A stretch of 64,000 nucleotides of DNA from Oceanobacillus piezotolerans (lineage in GTDB: Bacteria > Bacillota > Bacilli > Bacillales > Amphibacillaceae), in assembly GCF_003665065.1 (NCBI RefSeq), contig NZ_RCHR01000001.1:682001-746000 (forward strand), in the 5' to 3' direction. Position numbers and translations under genes: made by a program. This document shows, piece by piece, positions 28,421 through 36,628 of this stretch. The notes under the pieces were generated by a model. It saw only the letters and a program-made list of their open reading frames with translations, was not told the DNA's origin and made no database searches. How positions within the stretch are numbered: the stretch's first letter is position 1; each line of letters starts with the position of its first letter.

Positions 28421-28467
28421 AAGTATTATAGTTAAAATATGAAATCACTACCTAACAATCACCAAGT

Positions 28468-28896
28468 TTAATTCGTCTTAATATCCTCCTCGATTTCCTC
28501 AAAGGATTTATCTCCGTAGATTGCCGCCGAAAGGGTAATGGAATATCCATCTGGATCTTTTAATACTAACTCTCGAGCGTTCCATGGACGATTAATTGGG
28601 CCTTCCACTATTTTTGCACCAACGGTAAAAGCTCGCTCTGCAAAAGAATCAACCTCTTTTACTAAAAAGTTTAAGATAACTCCTTTTCCTTTTATATCTT
28701 TGTTGTCTCTTCCTAGAATAAGCATAATATCTTGATATTGTTCTCCACGGATATGGGCCATTACAATGTCCCCAGTACTATCTGGCAATTGAAATACGGA
28801 ATCAAAATGAAGTACATCATTGTACCAACTTAGCGATCTATTCATATCACTTACCTCTAGTTTAGTAAAGAATGGCATTGGATAGGCTTGCATCAT
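28468..28896 (-). CDS. VOC-family protein
   Basis: A 142-residue glyoxalase/bleomycin-resistance-fold protein. It opens FTKLEVSDMNRSLSWYNDVL, has a central dimer/metal region (IMLILGR, GVILNFLVKEVD) and ends RELVLKDPDGYSITLSAAI. A metal-dependent lyase, dioxygenase or drug-binding role is possible, and the function is not determinable. It starts at ATG 28896 or the next ATG (28893), after GGAGAG. Confidence 0.78.
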   Translation of the reverse strand: MMQAYPMPFFTKLEVSDMNRSLSWYNDVLHFDSVFQLPDSTGDIVMAHIRGEQYQDIMLILGRDNKDIKGKGVILNFLVKEVDSFAERAFTVGAKIVEGPINRPWNARELVLKDPDGYSITLSAAIYGDKSFEEIEEDIKTN

Positions 28897-29136
28897 TTCA
28901 CTCTCCTTGTAATCTATTTACATAAAATGTAAACTATTACGCAACGTAAAGGTCAAGTGAAATATTTACCATCGACTACACAGGAATTCTAAATTAAAAG
29001 TTTAACGGATAGTTAAATCACTTCGCCTCCATAATACTTCTAAAAACATTTATCAGAACACCCGTTTAGGTGATCCCCTTGTTGTTTTATATAGTTGGTT
29101 TCTCAAACGCTTTTTACCAATGAAAAGGTGCCTCTC

Positions 29137-30360
29137 TCAAGAAACCATTTTTTCTTGGCTGCTTTTTTCATCAATAAATTTAAAATATGGTAAACATATT
29201 CCTGCTAATGAAACGATACTAATTAATACCCCAATTAAAAGGTACAATGGTCGAACACCCACCACTTCACTTAATACACCACCAATTAGTACTCCCAACG
29301 GCATGACGCCTCTAATAATTAATAAACGAACTGAAAATATCTTACCCATTAGGTCATTGGGTACCGTTTTTTGGATAATAGTTGTATTATGAACGCTAAA
29401 AATAGCCATTACTATTCCACCAATAGTTTCTGTTGTTATTGCTAAAGGGATACTGTAATTAAAACATAGTACTATGTAGGTTAGCCCTCCTATGAAAAGG
29501 GAACCAAGCATGAGAAATCTACGGCTCTTATATTTAATTCTTGTAACTAAGATAGCACCTACTAGGTATCCGATAGGAAAACCAGCCATGAAATATCCGT
29601 ATTCAGCATACGTCCCCCCTAATACTTCGGTAATGTATGGCAGGGTTGTAACCATTGTCACTCCAACCCCAAATTGAACGAATGCTAAAAAGACCCCTAA
29701 CCAAACAATCATTTTTTGGGAAAAGAAAAAAGACACCCCTTCCATGAAATCGGCTAACCATGTTTTTCTTACCTCTCTGATATTTCTGTCTTCTTGAATA
29801 AAAAGTAATGTAAAACCACTCATGATTAGTAAAGAACAAACCAGAATAAGAGTGAGATGAACACCAGTATACTCAATTACTATTCCAGCTACTATTGGAG
29901 ATAAAAATGTCATTAAACGGACTGTTCCGTCAATGTAAGCATTTGCTGACTGTAACTGGTCTTTGTCTACAATAGTGGGAGTGATCGCATGATTAGCAGG
30001 TACATAGAAAGGCGTGATTAAACCAACTACGCACTGAACAGCGTAAATGTGCCAAGCTTCAAGGTTTCCTGATATTAATGCAGCTAACGGTATGACAAAT
30101 ATGGCTCCCCTTGTCCATTGCGAAAGTATCATAATCCACTTTCTACTCCAACGGTCAATATAGGGACCAATAAATAGCTGAAGAATCAGTGATGGTAAAA
30201 AGTACAAAAGCCACATACTTCCAAGTGCCAGAGTGGAGCCCGTAAGTTGGAAGATTAATATTGAGTTGCAAAATGTGCCAAATGCTCCACCGAGTTCAGA
30301 TATTCCATTTCCAATCCATGTAGATACAAACGAACGGTTCTTAAATAGAGAAGGATTCAT
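29137..30360 (-). CDS. MFS transporter, macrolide-efflux (DHA3) type
   Basis: A 407-residue, 12-TM major facilitator. The N-terminus (FKNRSFVSTWIGNGISELG), the TM2-3 loop GPYIDRWSRKWIMI and the TM5 region (YVPANHAITPTIVDKDQLQ) are characteristic of the MefA-like DHA3 exporters. It probably exports a drug or metabolite by proton antiport. It lies 11 nt downstream of a DUF5937/ArsR-type regulator and must be co-transcribed with it, so efflux is likely induced through that regulator. Confidence 0.85.
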   Translation of the reverse strand: MNPSLFKNRSFVSTWIGNGISELGGAFGTFCNSILIFQLTGSTLALGSMWLLYFLPSLILQLFIGPYIDRWSRKWIMILSQWTRGAIFVIPLAALISGNLEAWHIYAVQCVVGLITPFYVPANHAITPTIVDKDQLQSANAYIDGTVRLMTFLSPIVAGIVIEYTGVHLTLILVCSLLIMSGFTLLFIQEDRNIREVRKTWLADFMEGVSFFFSQKMIVWLGVFLAFVQFGVGVTMVTTLPYITEVLGGTYAEYGYFMAGFPIGYLVGAILVTRIKYKSRRFLMLGSLFIGGLTYIVLCFNYSIPLAITTETIGGIVMAIFSVHNTTIIQKTVPNDLMGKIFSVRLLIIRGVMPLGVLIGGVLSEVVGVRPLYLLIGVLISIVSLAGICLPYFKFIDEKSSQEKMVS

Positions 30361-30371
30361 AAATTCTCCTT

Positions 30372-31418
30372 TTATGATTGTTTTATGTACTGCTCTAATT
30401 CCTTGAAGAGTTGTTCTATTACATTAGCTTTTAAGGAATATTTCCCTTCCATTATTTCAACCAATTTAGCAGCACGTAATATTTTTAGATGATGATGAAT
30501 GGTAGTTTTGCCCGTATTCAACTGTTCTGTTAGTTCCTGTAACGAATGATCTCTTTCAGATAGTAACTTGACTATTCGAAGCCTAATCTCCTCTCCTAAC
30601 GCCTTATGCTTTAGCACTAAATAGTTATTTGGCATATATTTATCATTTGGTGAAAGGCTTTCATTTGCTACTGGGTAGTAGAAGACTTTCGTATCTTCCA
30701 TATCTGCTTCAATATTCCAAGGTCTATAAACATACTGTGGAATGAGTAAAACCTTATGAACACTTGGCTCAGGAAGGTAGTTTATTCCCCCTGTTGCCCA
30801 CTGGACAAGCTCTTCAGGAGACATCTTTAGTTTCATCTTCTTTTTAGATTCATAATCGGTTCGTAGAATTTGGTTTGTCAGTTCTAATTCTGGGATTATC
30901 ACAGTTTCATACCATAATGTCATAACCTCAATGAGGTGATCTTTGAGTTTTTGTGTGTCGGTTTTACTAATAAAATTGATATACTGAGGAAAAAAGGGAT
31001 TATCACTCGTTATCTGTTGCAATTCTAAGATAGCGTTCTCTTTACCTTCTGCAGCTTTTTCCCTTATGTGCTGAAACTTTTCTCCGATGTAAGGCAGACA
31101 AGTAAATTTAAGTTTTATTCCTTCTAACAAATTGACACTTTTGCAGAATTCATCAAGTGTGTTACTTTCATGCTGGTGGAGCAATTGTAATAGTGCTTTC
31201 CAAGTGTTGTTTTTCTCCACGTAATCTAAATGGTGGTTTAAATTACCTGAAAATGATCCTCTAAGTTTCTTCCAATAACTTGCTGGTTTTTCTAAAGTGT
31301 TAATCAATCGGTAATTCGTTACTGCTGCTATCCCAAGTGCACATTCCCATAATGAAGAATAAGAAAATTGAACTTCATATGTTTCTCTTTTTCTACTTGT
31401 TGCCTGTAATATTTCCAA
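30372..31418 (-). CDS. ArsR-type HTH regulator with DUF5937-like N-terminal domain
   Basis: 348 residues from TTG 31418, which follows AGAGGTGA. The large N-terminal part (SSLWECALGIAAVTNYRL...) resembles DUF5937. The last about 90 residues are a winged helix: KHKALGEEIRLRIVKLLSER, then TEQLNTGKTTIHHHLKILRA. It probably represses its own operon with the MFS exporter and releases DNA when a ligand binds the N-terminal domain. Its promoter region carries two symmetrical TTCAA..TTGAA elements. An ATG-started extension upstream would be out of place because it overlaps the promoter. Confidence 0.78.
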   Translation of the reverse strand: MEILQATSRKRETYEVQFSYSSLWECALGIAAVTNYRLINTLEKPASYWKKLRGSFSGNLNHHLDYVEKNNTWKALLQLLHQHESNTLDEFCKSVNLLEGIKLKFTCLPYIGEKFQHIREKAAEGKENAILELQQITSDNPFFPQYINFISKTDTQKLKDHLIEVMTLWYETVIIPELELTNQILRTDYESKKKMKLKMSPEELVQWATGGINYLPEPSVHKVLLIPQYVYRPWNIEADMEDTKVFYYPVANESLSPNDKYMPNNYLVLKHKALGEEIRLRIVKLLSERDHSLQELTEQLNTGKTTIHHHLKILRAAKLVEIMEGKYSLKANVIEQLFKELEQYIKQS

Positions 31419-31452
31419 AAAATCACCTCTGACAAATATGTTAGTTGGAATA

Positions 31453-31517
31453 ATTATACAGAAATATAATAAAGGGTTCAAATATTTTTGAATTAGTTAT
31501 TCAACAATTGTTGAATA
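31453..31517 (-). promoter_or_regulatory. Promoter with two operator-like palindromes
   Basis: On the minus strand TTGAAC (31476-31481), 17 bp and TATAAT (31453-31458) form a near-consensus sigma-A promoter. Palindrome 1 (TTCAAAAATATTTGAA, 31477-31492) overlaps the -35. Palindrome 2 (TATTCAACAATTGTTGAATA, 31498-31517) is perfect and lies just upstream. Both share TTCAA/TTGAA arms, as expected for autoregulation by the adjacent HTH protein. Confidence 0.65.
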
Positions 31518-31552
31518 TACTTCTAATTATAATCCTCCTAACTAAACAATAA

Positions 31553-31586
31553 AAAACGTATTTGTTTTATAAAACAAATACGTCTT
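31553..31586. terminator. Bidirectional terminator-like palindrome
   Basis: ACGTATTTGTTTTATAAAAC followed by AAATACGT is a perfect 28-bp palindrome with A/T runs on both flanks. It lies downstream of the PIG-L gene end region and upstream of the regulator promoter. Confidence 0.55.
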
Positions 31587-31637
31587 CTTATTAACCATAA
31601 TATTTTTATAGCATTGTTTTTTAACTTTGTGAATTTT

Positions 31638-32390
31638 TTACATAGAAATAGCATCTACATTACTATGAAGTAGCGTAGGACTAAGTATCTTAAAACACTC
31701 TGCATAACTGCACTCATCTTTAACCTGTTTTGCTACCTGTTTTGCTTTCTCTGTAAAATAATTAGTTATATAAGTGAGATATTCACCAGAAAATTGACTT
31801 GTATGGGCTTGTATTGCCTCCATTTTCTTTTCCAAATAACGATCAATATTTATATATGTATTAGGATGATTAGTTGTGTAATACGCTATCGCTTTAACTC
31901 TATGAACATTAAGCTCTTTTTGAAGTTGCTCAGGATAAAATCGTGGGTTTGGGCTTATACGAGCCGCAAAAGAAGCAACTCTGCCCGTCACAATGTGATC
32001 GATGTGTGTTTCGTACTTTAGAAAAGGATCGACTGTAAAAATAATGTCTGGTTTAACCTTACGAATGACATAGACTATCTCTTTTCTTAATTCTTCGTTA
32101 TCAAACAAGTGACCATTTTGAAAGTTTAACAAATGGTAATGTTTTACACCTAAAATTGTACCTGCTTTTTCCTGTTCTCTACGTCTAATATTGATTACAT
32201 CCAGATTGGATAAATCAGTATTATAATTTCCAGAGCTTCCATTAGTGACAGTGAGATAATGTACTTCAGTACCTGCATCTATTAGCTTAGCTATTGTACC
32301 CCCTGCAGAAATATCATTGTAATCAGGGTGCGGTTGTATAAAAAGCGCACGATTCATTTTAAATGGATTGGGAATTTCAATTGAAAGCAT
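31638..32390 (-). CDS. PIG-L family deacetylase with altered metal motif
   Basis: A 250-residue LmbE/PIG-L-fold protein. Members remove N-acetyl groups from sugars such as GlcNAc-malate in bacillithiol synthesis. The HxDH motif (H129-I-D-H132) is intact, but the first motif reads HPDYND (residues 21-26) where the family has HPDD(N)E. The second Asp, a zinc ligand in MshB-type enzymes, is therefore Tyr24, and catalysis may be lost or changed. The ATG at 32390 follows GAGGTG. Single gene, no thiol-biosynthesis neighbours. Confidence 0.82.
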   Translation of the reverse strand: MLSIEIPNPFKMNRALFIQPHPDYNDISAGGTIAKLIDAGTEVHYLTVTNGSSGNYNTDLSNLDVINIRRREQEKAGTILGVKHYHLLNFQNGHLFDNEELRKEIVYVIRKVKPDIIFTVDPFLKYETHIDHIVTGRVASFAARISPNPRFYPEQLQKELNVHRVKAIAYYTTNHPNTYINIDRYLEKKMEAIQAHTSQFSGEYLTYITNYFTEKAKQVAKQVKDECSYAECFKILSPTLLHSNVDAISM

Positions 32391-32557
32391 CTCTTCACCT
32401 CAATATATATTTTTTCTATGAAAATACGATAAATTCTCCTTGAACGATCTACCCTTGGCATAAAAATAGCTACAGCAGATCTCATCTTCAACCCTAGTAC
32501 CAGTTAATACAATAATAATAACTGTTACCATTATTTAGTAAGCCTAGCTTTTTAGCA

Positions 32558-32764
32558 TTATTGGCTTAATTCATTGTTATCTTTAATTGTGCTTATCAAT
32601 TCTTCAAAGTTATCATTGAATCTATTTAATTCAAACTCATTCATATCCCCATTGTTTGATGAATCTCTAATGGCACTTGATATAACAGAAGCAGAGAATA
32701 AAATACATACACTTAGGATAACGATTGCCCCGGGCAAACCCAATCTCCTTTTCTTCTCACTCAA
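32558..32764 (-). CDS. Small membrane-anchored protein
   Basis: 68 residues. A basic start (SEKKRRLGLPGA) is followed by one transmembrane helix (IVILSVCILFSASVISSAI) and an acidic, Asn-rich tail (FNDNFEELISTIKDNN). It starts at TTG 32764, preceded by AGGGGG. The topology suggests a cytoplasmic N-terminus and an extracellular tail. No family recognised. Confidence 0.6.
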   Translation of the reverse strand: MSEKKRRLGLPGAIVILSVCILFSASVISSAIRDSSNNGDMNEFELNRFNDNFEELISTIKDNNELSQ

Positions 32765-32912
32765 TTTAATTCCCCCTATTTTGTTTTACAATTACTACTG
32801 AAATAAATCGAAAAATATACTTCCCCTTTATTACATTAACATCTGCGAACATAGCTTTAAACCTTCTGGAATTACGCGCCAGTTATTTCAAGTACATCAT
32901 TACAAAAAAATA

Positions 32913-33197
32913 TTAACCTTTAAATGATAACCCTTCTTCTTCTAATGAAGTTCTCATAATTGGTAAGGAAGCTGGTCCGATACCATGAAATTTAAGAATT
33001 TCTTTTTCAGTGTACTTTGAGAGTTTCTGCAACGTATCAATTCCTTCGTGAAGTAATGCTTTTCTTGCAGGTGAACTTAGTTTCGATAAGAACCCACTTT
33101 CAGGTTTATTCTCTTTATCACAAGTTGGACAACTAGGACAATCACTACTTTTGTAATATTTGTGTCCTTTATTACATACTCTTAAACTTTTTTCCAT
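32913..33197 (-). CDS. Zinc-ribbon plus RNA-polymerase-alpha-CTD-like HhH protein
   Basis: 94 residues. The N-terminal part carries a cysteine cluster (C8, then CPSCPTC at residues 20-26) suited to one zinc ion. The C-terminal half (LSSPARKALLHEGIDTLQKL, HGIGPASLPIMRTSL) looks like the helix-hairpin-helix fold of the RpoA C-terminal domain. It may bind DNA or UP elements, or act as an RNA polymerase accessory, but this is inference. The ATG follows AGGAGG. Single gene. Confidence 0.7.
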   Translation of the reverse strand: MEKSLRVCNKGHKYYKSSDCPSCPTCDKENKPESGFLSKLSSPARKALLHEGIDTLQKLSKYTEKEILKFHGIGPASLPIMRTSLEEEGLSFKG

Positions 33198-33304
33198 TGT
33201 GATTAATAATCCTCCTACTAATTTCTACTTATCCTTTTATAGAAATGCTATCAAAACAGTAATTTCTGAGCCAAATTGATCACCTTCTTTAACTCTTGCA
33301 CCTT

Positions 33305-34192
33305 TTAGCGTAATAAAAAATTTAAAACATCAGATTTTAATTCTTGATGGAAAAGATTTCTATTAAATCCACTCGGGTCTTGGGAAGGAGGAAATGAAGG
33401 GTTTTTCATCACTTCAGGAAAAGGACTTAAGAAGGAAAAGTGACCAGCGTTTTCTATGGATTTATGTACTATTTTCCCTGTGTTTTTTAACCCATTTAAT
33501 AAAAATTCAGCATGAAAAGAAGGAGTAATTTCATCTTTTTCTCCTGAGATCATCAAAATAGGTAGATTTACTTTATCAACCGCTCCCTTGTTTCTAAACC
33601 ATCCTAAAGCAGGTGCTAATAAAATCACTTTTTTAATCCTTTCTTCAGCGTCTACGTTTATAATTCTAGAAATTTGATCATCTGTTTCCCATGGAAGAGT
33701 TGTTGGTATACCTCCAGCTGCTGCTATCGCAGTATAACCTCCCATTGAGTGTCCGATTATCGAAATAGCATCAAAATCAACACAGTCTTTTAAGAAAATG
33801 TCATCATAAAACCAGTCAATGGTTTGAGTGATATTTCTCGGTCTGCTTTCTAAAAGTTTAATTGTATTTTCTAAATGATTGTCATTTAAATTGTTAAATG
33901 GATGCTCAGGCATTGCTACAATAAATCCATTTCTAGCTAAATGATGAGCAAGCGTTCTATATACAAGTGGTGTTCGACCACTACCATGAGATATTAAAAC
34001 TAACGGATAAACAGCATCTTTCGGCTTTGCTTCCTTTGCGACATTTATACTATAAGGCCCTATTTTTTCTTCTTTTTCATGAGTGTCAGTAGGATACATA
34101 ACAAACATGGGGAATGTTACATTCAAATTGTCATCAATAATATCTACTTTTCGATAACCCACAAAGTTTTCTTTTTTCATATCACTTATCAA
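33305..34192 (-). CDS. Alpha/beta hydrolase (PAF-acetylhydrolase-like)
   Basis: About 295 residues of the alpha/beta-hydrolase fold. The oxyanion strand is YPLVLISHGSG, the nucleophile elbow GHSMGG lies near residue 150, an acid is likely in ISGEKDEITPSF, and the catalytic His is in NAGHFSFL. The dienelactone-hydrolase/PAF-AH-like arrangement suggests an esterase or lipase of unknown substrate. No signal peptide is seen. The TTG at 34192 is preferred because GAGGTGG lies 7 nt before it; the upstream TTG (34207) and downstream ATG (34180) lack good sites. Confidence 0.75.
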   Translation of the reverse strand: MISDMKKENFVGYRKVDIIDDNLNVTFPMFVMYPTDTHEKEEKIGPYSINVAKEAKPKDAVYPLVLISHGSGRTPLVYRTLAHHLARNGFIVAMPEHPFNNLNDNHLENTIKLLESRPRNITQTIDWFYDDIFLKDCVDFDAISIIGHSMGGYTAIAAAGGIPTTLPWETDDQISRIINVDAEERIKKVILLAPALGWFRNKGAVDKVNLPILMISGEKDEITPSFHAEFLLNGLKNTGKIVHKSIENAGHFSFLSPFPEVMKNPSFPPSQDPSGFNRNLFHQELKSDVLNFLLR

Positions 34193-34332
34193 TTCATACC
34201 ACCTCAAGATTTACAAGCTTTTCCATAATATCTGCTATTATGCTTCTAGTTGCAACTATTTTACCTTCGATTATTCTGCCCCTATAATTCAAAAAAACTA
34301 CCTAACACTAAAGTACCAGTTGGTTCATAATG

Positions 34333-34785
34333 TTATTGTTTTTGTAATTTTTCATCAATTTGTTTTAGGTGGTGTGCATCGTGTTTAATGAAAATCTTAA
34401 TAAAACTTTCTCTTGAGAATTCTCTTTTACCGCCGCCAACAGTAAACCTAACATCTTTGCCAAGACTTGAAATTCTTTCATTAAGTTCTTTACGTGTAAG
34501 TGCAAAACTATCAATGATAGAATCAACTGAATAATCTTTAATAAAAGACATAGCTTCTTCATTATGTTGGTCATGGTCAGGAAACTTTGGTAAATCACCA
34601 CCATCAGCCATATAGGGTATCATCTTTTCAAGATTGAATTTATCCCAATAGTATAGATGTCCCACGATTTGTATGATTGACCATTTTCCTTCTTTAATCG
34701 GTTCCCGCAATATTTCTTCAGGAACTTCTTTTAATTCCATAATAGTATCTATCATTTTTTTAAATTGAATGAATGTTCTATTCAA
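34333..34785 (-). CDS. DinB-family four-helix-bundle protein
   Basis: About 150 residues of the DinB/YfiT-like fold, a four-helix bundle with three metal-binding histidines: one in IVGHLYYWD and two in HDAHHLKQI near the C-terminus. Relatives include thiol-dependent (bacillithiol) transferases and damage-inducible proteins; the role here is unknown. The TTG at 34785 is chosen because GAGGGAGG precedes it; the longer ATG frame has no binding site. Confidence 0.78.
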   Translation of the reverse strand: MNRTFIQFKKMIDTIMELKEVPEEILREPIKEGKWSIIQIVGHLYYWDKFNLEKMIPYMADGGDLPKFPDHDQHNEEAMSFIKDYSVDSIIDSFALTRKELNERISSLGKDVRFTVGGGKREFSRESFIKIFIKHDAHHLKQIDEKLQKQ

Positions 34786-35008
34786 CTTATTCCCTCCCTC
34801 ATTGAATTCAACAAACAAAACATTCGTTTTTAGGTTCGTATTGGATCACAAATTGTTCTTTTAACAATTAAAGGAATAGTAATTAATATATCAATAATGC
34901 TATTCCATCTTGTTGCACTAACCTTTCCGAAGTCTATTAACTATACAATTCAACATAACATAATATTCAAAAAATATCATCGCTATTTATCTATAACTTG
35001 GTGACAAA

Positions 35009-35239
35009 TTACCAAGAATTTAATTCAGTTCTCCACTTCACATAGGTATAAACAAGTTGCCCAATAAGAGTAACGAATAATACCAGACTTATATTAATAG
35101 TTATCTTAAGAGGTGCACCCAATATAACTAACATTATTATCGTTAGAACGTCAATAGGTATCATCCATAGTGTTCGAATGAACTTTCCTCTATAACTCAA
35201 TTTCCAATAATTAAAACCAGGAACACGGCCATTTTTCAA
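35009..35239 (-). CDS. Two-TM small membrane protein
   Basis: About 76 residues from TTG 35239, which follows GAGAGGTG. A polar N-terminus (KNGRVPGFNYWKLSYRGKF) is followed by two hydrophobic helices and ends in YVKWRTELNSW. The NYWKLSYRGK stretch is repeated in a remnant at 662-699, so the gene once had a relative elsewhere in the window. The function is unknown. Confidence 0.6.
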   Translation of the reverse strand: MKNGRVPGFNYWKLSYRGKFIRTLWMIPIDVLTIIMLVILGAPLKITINISLVLFVTLIGQLVYTYVKWRTELNSW

Positions 35240-35382
35240 TTGATTCACCTCTCGAAACATTGAATCGCAATGCTACTAAGAATCCGTACAACTTATGATA
35301 CGATTCAGTGGGTCAAATAAGAGGTTTATGATATTGTAAAAAGTTTCATGCTTTACTTCTTAAGGAGAGTAAATCTGCTCTA

Positions 35383-35417
35383 AAAATAAAATATGCCAAC
35401 TATTTTTCATAGCTGGC
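35383..35417 (-). terminator. Terminator of the sugar permease operon
   Basis: On the minus strand GCCAGCTAT pairs with ATAGTTGGC (one G-U), followed by ATATTTTATTTTT, just after the permease stop. Confidence 0.65.
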
Positions 35418-35440
35418 TCAATGTCACTCCTGACTTTATT

Positions 35441-36616
35441 TTATACTCTTTTTTTCCGAGTGTATACATCAAAAATAACGGCAAGAGCTAATACTCCTCC
35501 ACGGATGATGTATTGAGGAGCGATTCCCACACCCATCAGGTTCATTCCGTTTGTTAAAGTTGCCATAACGAGTGCACCAATAATGGCTCCTGTTACTTTA
35601 CCAACCCCACCGGCAGCGGAAACTCCTCCAACAAATGCCGCTGCAATAGCATCAAGTTCGAATAAAGTACCCGCGGTAGTTGTAGCAGATTGTAAGCGAG
35701 AGGTATACAAAATACCTGATAAGGCTGCTAGCATCCCCATAGAACCGAAAACAAGTAATGTAATCTTACTCACATTTATTCCGCTAAGGTGCGCCGCTTC
35801 TGGATTACTGCCTACTGCATAAATATGTCTTCCTAAGACTGTCTTTGTAGTAATAAAATGATAGACAATCACAACAAGAAGCATAATGATAACTGTCCAA
35901 GATAATCCGTTGTAACTAGCTAAAACCCAAGTAATATAACCGATAATAGCCGAAACAAAAACTAGCTGGAGTATAAAAATTTCCTTAGATACCACTTCAA
36001 AATTATATTTTATTTTATTTCTTCGGTTTTTGATCGTACTGTATATGTAGAATACAATCGCTAATGCACCAACTAGTAAAGACAGTAAATGAACCCCGCC
36101 AATTACCATGAGTGATGGGATATTTCCATTACCTATCGCATTAAATACATCATCATTAATTATGATCGTCCCTGTCTTTTCTGTTACTAAAAGAATGGCA
36201 CCTCGATAAATAAGCCATCCTGCGAGTGTAGCAACAAAGGCAGGTATTCCTATTTTAGCAACTAGAAAACCTGTAATTGTTCCAGCGAATATTCCTAGGA
36301 TTAGAATAATTGGGATGACTATATAAACTGGCATTCCTACTTGCATAAGTAATATCGCTGCAATGGCACCCAGGAATCCAGCTAAGAAACCGATAGACAA
36401 ATCAATATGTCTAATTACAATAACTAGCATGACACCCACAGCTAAAACTGCTATATAACCTGCTGAATCTAATAAATTACTTATATTCCTTGATGACATA
36501 AATAGACCATCTGTAAGAATGGTAAAGGTAACCATGATAATGATTAAAGCAATGTACATACCATAATCACGAATATTATCTTTAACTAAATGTTTCGCTT
36601 CATTCAATAGTTTCAT
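35441..36616 (-). CDS. xylH: Sugar ABC transporter permease, XylH/GguB type
   Basis: A 391-residue inner-membrane permease of the ribose/xylose family with about ten transmembrane helices. Family marks are AVGVMLVIVIRHIDLSIGFL, GLLVAKIGIPAFVATLAGW-like sequence in the middle, and YAVGSNPEAAHLSGINV in the coupling-helix region. Length matches XylH/GguB. It forms the channel with the ATPase encoded 12 nt upstream in the operon. Whether it serves xylose, arabinose or several sugars cannot be decided. Terminator immediately after. Confidence 0.88.
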   Translation of the reverse strand: MKLLNEAKHLVKDNIRDYGMYIALIIIMVTFTILTDGLFMSSRNISNLLDSAGYIAVLAVGVMLVIVIRHIDLSIGFLAGFLGAIAAILLMQVGMPVYIVIPIILILGIFAGTITGFLVAKIGIPAFVATLAGWLIYRGAILLVTEKTGTIIINDDVFNAIGNGNIPSLMVIGGVHLLSLLVGALAIVFYIYSTIKNRRNKIKYNFEVVSKEIFILQLVFVSAIIGYITWVLASYNGLSWTVIIMLLVVIVYHFITTKTVLGRHIYAVGSNPEAAHLSGINVSKITLLVFGSMGMLAALSGILYTSRLQSATTTAGTLFELDAIAAAFVGGVSAAGGVGKVTGAIIGALVMATLTNGMNLMGVGIAPQYIIRGGVLALAVIFDVYTRKKRV

Positions 36617-36628
36617 AGTATTAACCTC

